From positions 124,001-188,000 of the forward strand of contig CAJFCJ010000021.1 of the NCBI GenBank assembly GCA_904063045.1: a stretch of 64,000 nt of DNA. The letters are read 5' to 3'. Each line of letters starts with the position of its first letter. The first letter of the stretch is position 1. Position numbers and translations under genes: made by a program. Shown here piece by piece: positions 61,894 through 64,000 of this stretch. The notes under the pieces were generated by a model. That model worked only from the letters and a program-made list of their open reading frames with translations. It searched no databases and was not told where the DNA came from. This stretch comes from Dimorphilus gyrociliatus (taxonomy: Eukaryota; Annelida; Polychaeta; Dinophilidae).

Positions 61894-62620
61894 GTATATA
61901 CAGTATATCTATATCTATATATATATATAAATGGATTTAGCTGTATCTTTAGTAGCTATAATAGTGGAAATAAATGTTTTCAAGTAATTATCAGCTATCA
62001 CAATGCTGGTACATCAATTTATCTTCTCTTAGCGCTATTTTCTTTATTTATCAAATTGTTATTGTATAATATTTTTATGTTCAAATCTTTTACGTTCAAT
62101 TTTAATCTTCTAGTAGTCTTTGCAAGTTCTTGTTCTTTATAGAATTCACTAATTATACAAAAATTTATGTCTAATTTAAATATCTTAATCGTTAACGCTA
62201 CAAATACCAAGAATTTCCATTATAAAAGAAGGTTAAATAATCATCATTTATACATTAGTCTTTAAGGAGAATAGAAAAGACTTTAAAGGTAATTTTAATA
62301 TTTAATTCCGTAGAGAGATCTGAATGAAATTGGTGGAGGATATGTTCCATTTGGGTTACGAGATTTAGAAGGGATTGGCGGAGGATTTGTACCGTATAAC
62401 GGAAAAAGAGCTTTAGACGAAATTGGTGGTGGTTACTTGCCTTCATACGGAAAACGAACGGTACGTAAAGAAATAAATAAAAAATGACGAGATAAGGAAG
62501 AGTACGAAAAGAAGAAAAAAAATAGAACATACATCATTAATACTTATACCATTTTGTTGACAGGCATTCGCTGTGAGGAAATTAAGAGAGATGGCCAAGA
62601 AACACGATTTAGTGGTATAA
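60864..62620 (+). CDS. Neuropeptide precursor with IGGG-core peptides
   Basis: Exons: 60864-60944, 62314-62460 and 62564-about 62614/62620; phase 0 junctions; about 95 residues. A signal peptide (MSKAVCLIVLFALAAVHCAE) is followed by a short spacer ending KVK. Exon 2 begins with R, so a KR cleavage site is split by intron 1. Then come three related peptides: DLNEIGGGYVPFGL (followed by R), DLEGIGGGFVPYN-GKR and ALDEIGGGYLPSY-GKR. The last two end in Gly-Lys-Arg and should be C-terminally amidated. Exon 3 encodes a basic C-terminal segment (AFAVRKLREMAKKHDL). The end is either GTGGTATAA read straight through (VV then stop at 62620) or a splice (GTG|GTATAA) to CAAAATTGA after 62701. The LDEIGGG core recalls arthropod orcokinin-B peptides (LDSIGGG), but the rest differs and I do not assign it to a named family. 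Secreted by neurons or endocrine cells, by inference. Confidence 0.75.
60945..62313 (+). other. Neuropeptide gene, intron 1
   Basis: 1.4 kb AT-rich intron with donor AAA|GTAAGT and acceptor TTAATTCCGTAG|. Contains the (AT)n repeat at 61859-61890 and another near 61535. No additional peptide repeats seen. Confidence 0.75.
61859..61890. repeat. (AT)n microsatellite
   Basis: Uninterrupted AT repeat of about 32 bp. Confidence 0.95.
62314..62460 (+). CDS. Neuropeptide gene exon 2 (all three peptide copies)
   Basis: A 147-bp phase 0-0 exon carrying the three E/G-I-G-G-G peptides. Donor ACG|GTACGT. A minus-strand frame covering the same bases (62255-62530) is a shadow. Confidence 0.8.
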
Positions 62621-62701
62621 ACATATATTTATTAAATATGATTAATTAATTATTGCCTTTTTCTTTCCATTTATCTCATTTCTTTTTTATTTTCATTGAC
62701 A

Positions 62702-62710
62702 GCAAAATTG
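62702..62710 (+). CDS. Possible last coding exon of the neuropeptide gene
   Basis: CAAAATTGA after a pyrimidine-rich acceptor (TTTTCATTGACAG) would add Gln-Asn and a stop if exon 3 uses its GTATAA donor. The alternative is the in-frame stop at 62618-62620. Confidence 0.35.
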
Positions 62711-63912
62711 AAGAGAACAAACGAAAGAAAGAAAAAGTAACAAACGAATATATTGGCTCTATTTGATTTCTTTTTTCAATGAAAAATTAAAAGATCAATT
62801 ATATAACAATTTCATTTTCAAACTTATAAAAGTCATTTATCTTTATTTTATATGATTTTCTATATCCATACATATATACGTATTTATTATGAGGAAAAAA
62901 TTGTGGATACATTAAAGTTCCGTGTAGTAAATGTATCTTCCTCTATTAGATAGACAAAATGATTATGTAATGATCATCCATTATAAACGATAAAGCTACT
63001 ATATTTTAAAAAATTTTTTGTGACACTTATATACTTTTTAATAATCCGGTTCAAAATATTTCCTTCCATATAAAAAGAAATAAATGGAAGTATTTGCATA
63101 CACGCCCTCTAGTTCTTATATAAAAAAAACCCCAGATATTAAATTTATATCATTAAAACTTAGATTTACAATACCAATAAATAATTAATAAAACAATTAT
63201 GATAGGTCACTGTTTAAGGTAATCTTTAAACAAATTGAAAATTCTTTAGTTTTGTAGGGTCTATCTACTCTGTCTAGACAGATAGATTGCAGTTTCACTA
63301 GTAATTATGCTAACATGTTTTGAATAAATCATTGCAAACTCTAAAAGGTAAAAGAAGCTCTAAGGAATGAAAATTTTTGCATAATTCGCAAGAAATAAGT
63401 AAATATTAACTAAAACGGTTAGCATACTTGGAAGTACTTTTAAAACGAAATCATTAAACAAACGTAGATGACTAAAAGTCACATCTCATCTGATTTTCAG
63501 GTAATTTGAGCTAAATAGAAGAATCTGCTGTAAAACATTACAGTTTTCAAGCTTGATGAAACTAAATTCATTCTTGACAGCTCAGATGGTTTATCTTACA
63601 GTTGGTAGAACCTCGAATACAAGAACATAATTTTCTTTTAAAGATTTTCTGAAGGATGTAGTATTATAAATTATAGAGGAATTTTCTCCGAAAGACAGAC
63701 CACGTGCGTTTATAAAAGCTAAGAATGAAAGTAAATGTAGGAGACTAGACTAGATACTCTAAAAGACCTATTTACCTTTTCCTGTCGTCTTCTCTATCGT
63801 GAAAACTTTCTTAACGTGGGCGTTAAAACTAAACTATCTTCTTGAACCGAGATTAATCGTATTTCTGAGTTGATCAATACGTAGTCTAGATTTAATATAA
63901 TTATTTTACAGC
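62711..63912. other. Neuropeptide 3' region and intergenic DNA
   Basis: AT-rich, without coding content. AATAAA at 63079-63084 is a possible poly(A) signal. A CTCF-like ACGCCCTCTAG lies at 63102-63112. Confidence 0.5.
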
Positions 63913-64000
63913 TTGGACGTTATAGGATGAGAGATAATTTAACAAAACTTCCAAATTTTAAACGATTAGAGACAGAGGAAAGAAATAGATGTAAATCCTT
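63913..64000 (+). CDS. Candidate exon of a further gene, cut by window end (weak)
   Basis: After acceptor ATTATTTTACAG| the frame stays open to the end of the window for 29 codons, beginning LGRYRMRDNLTKLPNFKRLE and continuing Glu/Arg-rich. Composition is protein-like and unlike the flanking AT-rich DNA. No family recognised. Other frames contain stops. Confidence 0.25.

Noticed and set aside
62255-62530. Minus-strand frame of 91 codons
   Set aside because: Antisense to the neuropeptide exon 2, whose repeats and cleavage sites are decisive on the plus strand.

Overview
The window is nuclear DNA from an AT-rich invertebrate animal genome; I judge it roughly 30% GC by eye. The evidence is intron-containing genes with GT-AG splice sites, metazoan-only families (Fezf, DC-STAMP, claudin, a neuropeptide precursor) and many (AG)n and (AT)n microsatellites. 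A bilaterian, possibly a marine lophotrochozoan, seems likely, but the sequence alone does not fix the phylum. I see no viral, bacterial or intact transposon coding sequence, no rRNA or tRNA gene and no CRISPR array.

Layout. (1) 789-1491, minus: first coding exon of a Fezf zinc-finger transcription factor, continuing off the left edge. About 11.5 kb of gene-poor DNA follows, with several GC-richer islands that look regulatory. (2) 12987-18742, minus: a two-exon gene for a signal peptide-FN3-transmembrane protein of the FNDC4/FNDC5 type with an unusually long cytoplasmic tail. (3) 25632-28044, minus: a two-exon leucine-rich-repeat transmembrane receptor of 721 residues, with a tiny upstream ORF overlapping its start codon. 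(4) 38644-42468, minus: a two-exon DC-STAMP-domain protein of the DCST1/DCST2 type, probably with a non-coding 5' exon near 45.0 kb. (5) 51286-58872, plus: a claudin/PMP22-superfamily four-TM gene with two alternative pairs of 5' exons (51286+53808 and 54364+55470), each encoding TM1 and a GLWxxC loop, followed by shared 3' exons for TM2-TM4. (6) 60864-about 62620, plus: a short neuropeptide precursor with three related peptides containing an IGGG core. A weak candidate exon of another gene starts at 63913.

Most of the genes encode membrane or secreted proteins, but nothing shows that they act in one pathway. The best candidates for something new are the duplicated claudin 5' modules, the IGGG neuropeptide family, and three short words that occur far more often than base composition predicts: CGCCATCT (CTCF-like), the palindrome TAGGCCTA, and GTCACGTGAC. 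All intron-exon structures were joined by hand from splice sites and reading phase. No transcript or database search supports them.
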